Origin: SAR86 cluster bacterium
GTDB taxonomy: Bacteria > Pseudomonadota > Gammaproteobacteria > Magnimaribacterales > Magnimaribacteraceae
Length of the DNA stretch: 58,726 nt
Assembly: GCA_016777005.1 (NCBI GenBank)
Contig: JADHSF010000005.1
Span: forward strand, 1 to 58,726
Direction of reading: 5' to 3'
Shown here piece after piece: positions 56,985 through 58,726 of this stretch. Below the pieces are notes generated by a model. It worked only from the letters and a program-made list of their open reading frames with translations. It ran no database searches and had not been told where the DNA came from. Numbering within the stretch: position 1 is the stretch's first letter; every line of letters starts with the position of its first letter. The position numbers were made by a program, and so were the translations under genes.

Positions 56985-58726
56985 ATGAATCTTAAATTAA
57001 CACTTTTGTGTTTATCACTTACATCCATTCCAACAATTTCTTATAGCGCCGATGAGGACGTATCTGTCTTTGATGAGATAATAATCACGGCACGTAAAAG
57101 AGCTGAATATTCACAAAGTGTTCCGATACCTATAAGTGCTTTAAACGAAGAGCAGCTAGAGATTAGGAATATTGTAGAGTTAACAGATATTGAAAAACTG
57201 GCTCCTAACCTCAGTATCCAGGCATCTGCAGTGAATAGTGGTGTTTTAGAAGTCTACATGAGAGGAATTGGCCAGGCTAACTGGGCAATTCCTCATGATC
57301 CGAAAATTGGTCTATACACAGACGGTGTTTATGCCGCCAGACCTCAAGGAGGATTGGTTGATTTGTATGATCTTCAGCGAGTTGAAGTTTTAAGAGGACC
57401 TCAAGGAACGCTATTTGGCAAGAATACAACTGCCGGATTGATAAACATAATTACAAACCAACCCACTCAGGACACTGAAGCTAAGATTAGATTAGGTGCT
57501 GGTTCTGACAGTCACCAACTGATTGAAGGAATGTTTAATACACCCCTAAGTGATTCTTTGGCATTTAGATTCTCTTTCTTAACGAAAGAAACCGATGGCC
57601 ATATGATCAATTCTATTACTGGAAACGATAGAGGAAATGAAGATACAACTTCTTTCAGGGCTCAGCTTAAATATGATGCAGATGCTTACACTGCAAATTT
57701 AGCATTTAGTAGATTCGATCAAGATGAAAGAGCTTCTTTAGGTTCTTGTCGATTCACTGGTCCTGAAAATGGTGCTCTTTCTGGAGGACTTGGGGCAGTA
57801 GCAAATATTTTTGGAATATATGATGCTTTAAAAGCAAATTGTAGATCAACAACAAAGGACGTTTCACTTGATACTTCTCCAAACGAAGGCAATACTGCTG
57901 AGAAAGACTCTATTACTTTATCTCAACTCTTTGAAACTCAAATTGGAACCATCGAATCCATCACTAATTATTCAGAGTTAGAAGCTTTTAGTGGTACTTG
58001 GGGTTGGGTAATGGGAAATGGACCTGGTGTTAATTTCTTAGAAATCCACGATGACACCATGAGTCATGAACAATGGTCACAAGAGTTAAGACTCTCAGGA
58101 TCAACAGAAAATATGGACTGGGTAGTAGGCCTATATGCATTTGAAGAGGATGGGGAAGCCGTTTTAGATGTTCCTCTTTTTAGAGGTGTTAATCCTTCAC
58201 CTTTACTGCCTCCTGCACTTGCAGCTGTAGCTTTACAAACTAAATTACTTGGAAGTGAACAGCAGGGTAGTATCACTAATATGCAAAACCAAGCTGTATT
58301 CTTTGAAGGTACTTACGGTCTAAGTGATAAATTAGATCTGACTATAGGTGCTAGATACACCGAAGACGAAAGAGAATATACAAGAAGCTCTAAGCTTTAC
58401 GAAGATGCGGCTGCTATTGGAATGCCAGGCACCTTCAATCTTTTCTATGCTTGTCCTGGTATGGTTACAAACGCCTTTGGCTTTGCTACATCAGACAGAT
58501 GTACAAGAACAGTTGAGTATAGCGAGACAACTCCAAGAGCGATTTTAAGTTACCAGCAAACAGATGATGTTCTTTTCTATGCTAGTTATAGTAAGGGATA
58601 TTCAAGTGGAGGTTTTAATGGTGACGTTGCAATGAGACGTTTCTTGCCTGAAACATCTGATAACTATGAATTTGGGATGAAGGGAGAATTTTTAGATAAC
58701 AGACTAAGAGTAAACGCTACTATGTT
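56985..58726 (+). CDS. TonB-dependent receptor, second of the tandem pair, 3'-truncated
   Basis: The frame runs open from the ATG to the window end, 580 codons, so the rest lies outside. AAGGAG is 7 bases ahead of the ATG. A signal peptide ends around YSADED, the TonB box is FDEIIITA, and the plug has VPIPISALNEEQLEIRNIVELTD and VEVLRGPQGTLFGKNTTAGLINIIT. Matching landmarks with the first receptor include GSCRFTGPENGAL, GTWGWVMGNG, VEYSETTPRAILSY and YASYSKGYSSGGFN. It is therefore a close paralogue, probably from a tandem duplication. The ligand is unknown. Confidence 0.95.
   Translation, partial: MNLKLTLLCLSLTSIPTISYSADEDVSVFDEIIITARKRAEYSQSVPIPISALNEEQLEIRNIVELTDIEKLAPNLSIQASAVNSGVLEVYMRGIGQANWAIPHDPKIGLYTDGVYAARPQGGLVDLYDLQRVEVLRGPQGTLFGKNTTAGLINIITNQPTQDTEAKIRLGAGSDSHQLIEGMFNTPLSDSLAFRFSFLTKETDGHMINSITGNDRGNEDTTSFRAQLKYDADAYTANLAFSRFDQDERASLGSCRFTGPENGALSGGLGAVANIFGIYDALKANCRSTTKDVSLDTSPNEGNTAEKDSITLSQLFETQIGTIESITNYSELEAFSGTWGWVMGNGPGVNFLEIHDDTMSHEQWSQELRLSGSTENMDWVVGLYAFEEDGEAVLDVPLFRGVNPSPLLPPALAAVALQTKLLGSEQQGSITNMQNQAVFFEGTYGLSDKLDLTIGARYTEDEREYTRSSKLYEDAAAIGMPGTFNLFYACPGMVTNAFGFATSDRCTRTVEYSETTPRAILSYQQTDDVLFYASYSKGYSSGGFNGDVAMRRFLPETSDNYEFGMKGEFLDNRLRVNATM

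Noticed and set aside
58348-58548. A 66-codon forward open frame near the window end
   Set aside because: It is out of frame with the open TonB receptor gene that covers it from 56985 and has no family marks.

Overview
The window is one continuous piece of a compact, AT-rich bacterial chromosome that reads as a free-living marine gammaproteobacterium. The low GC content, very short intergenic spaces, large TonB-dependent receptors and typical gammaproteobacterial gene order (leuCDB-asd-fimV-truA-trpF...accD-folC-SPOR-cvpA-purF; mltF next to purL) fit a streamlined lineage such as SAR86. That assignment is an inference from gene content, not from a marker phylogeny. I see no prophage, insertion sequence, CRISPR array or integron; nearly all of the window is housekeeping.

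Layout. 1-5.1 kb: the 3' part of pyrD, topA, lexA with a perfect SOS box, and a 5'-nucleotidase gene divergent from lexA. 5.1-9.7 kb: a thrH-prpB-prpC-prpD-yqhA-like operon, which is the methylcitrate route for propionyl-CoA. 9.8-11.7 kb: a flavoprotein and a HAD hydrolase. 11.8-25.3 kb: a long forward run for chorismate, leucine, aspartate-family and tryptophan synthesis, then accD, folC, SPOR, cvpA and purF; a strikingly small FimV relic sits between asd and truA. 25.3-36.4 kb: acnB, a long DUF1289 protein, a MiaE-like hydroxylase, an SOS-controlled umuDC pair, a membrane-anchored unknown protein, lpxH, a lipoprotein cyclophilin, gltX, cysS and a Cas4/RecB-like nuclease. 36.4-50.2 kb: tRNA-Asn, uvrB, a shortened MltF, purL, two Nudix hydrolases, a gamma-carbonic-anhydrase-like protein, a dienelactone-hydrolase-like protein, alaS, lysC and an unknown membrane protein. 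50.2-58.7 kb: a siderophore receptor behind three overlapping Fur boxes, a hairpin-rich gap, hemH, a nitroreductase, and two tandem paralogous TonB-dependent receptors, the second cut off by the window end.

How the genes work together. AcnB can supply the 2-methylaconitate hydration step that PrpB, PrpC and PrpD need. LysC and Asd start the aspartate family and ThrH may act in the threonine or serine branch. LexA, UmuD and UmuC form an SOS mutagenesis circuit, and UvrB is the nearby repair gene, though it has no visible SOS box. Iron control is visible only at the siderophore receptor.

The most interesting signals are architectural. Eight convergent gene pairs abut or overlap with no terminator between them. 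Several genes at the head of a transcription unit have a -10 box only 5-15 nt before the start codon and no Shine-Dalgarno, which suggests leaderless mRNAs. FimV and MltF are reduced to single domains. Two TTG starts sit inside TTGA stop/start overlaps. I found no convincing wholly new multi-gene system; the best candidates for novelty are the two unknown membrane proteins and the structured gap at 52.4-52.6 kb.
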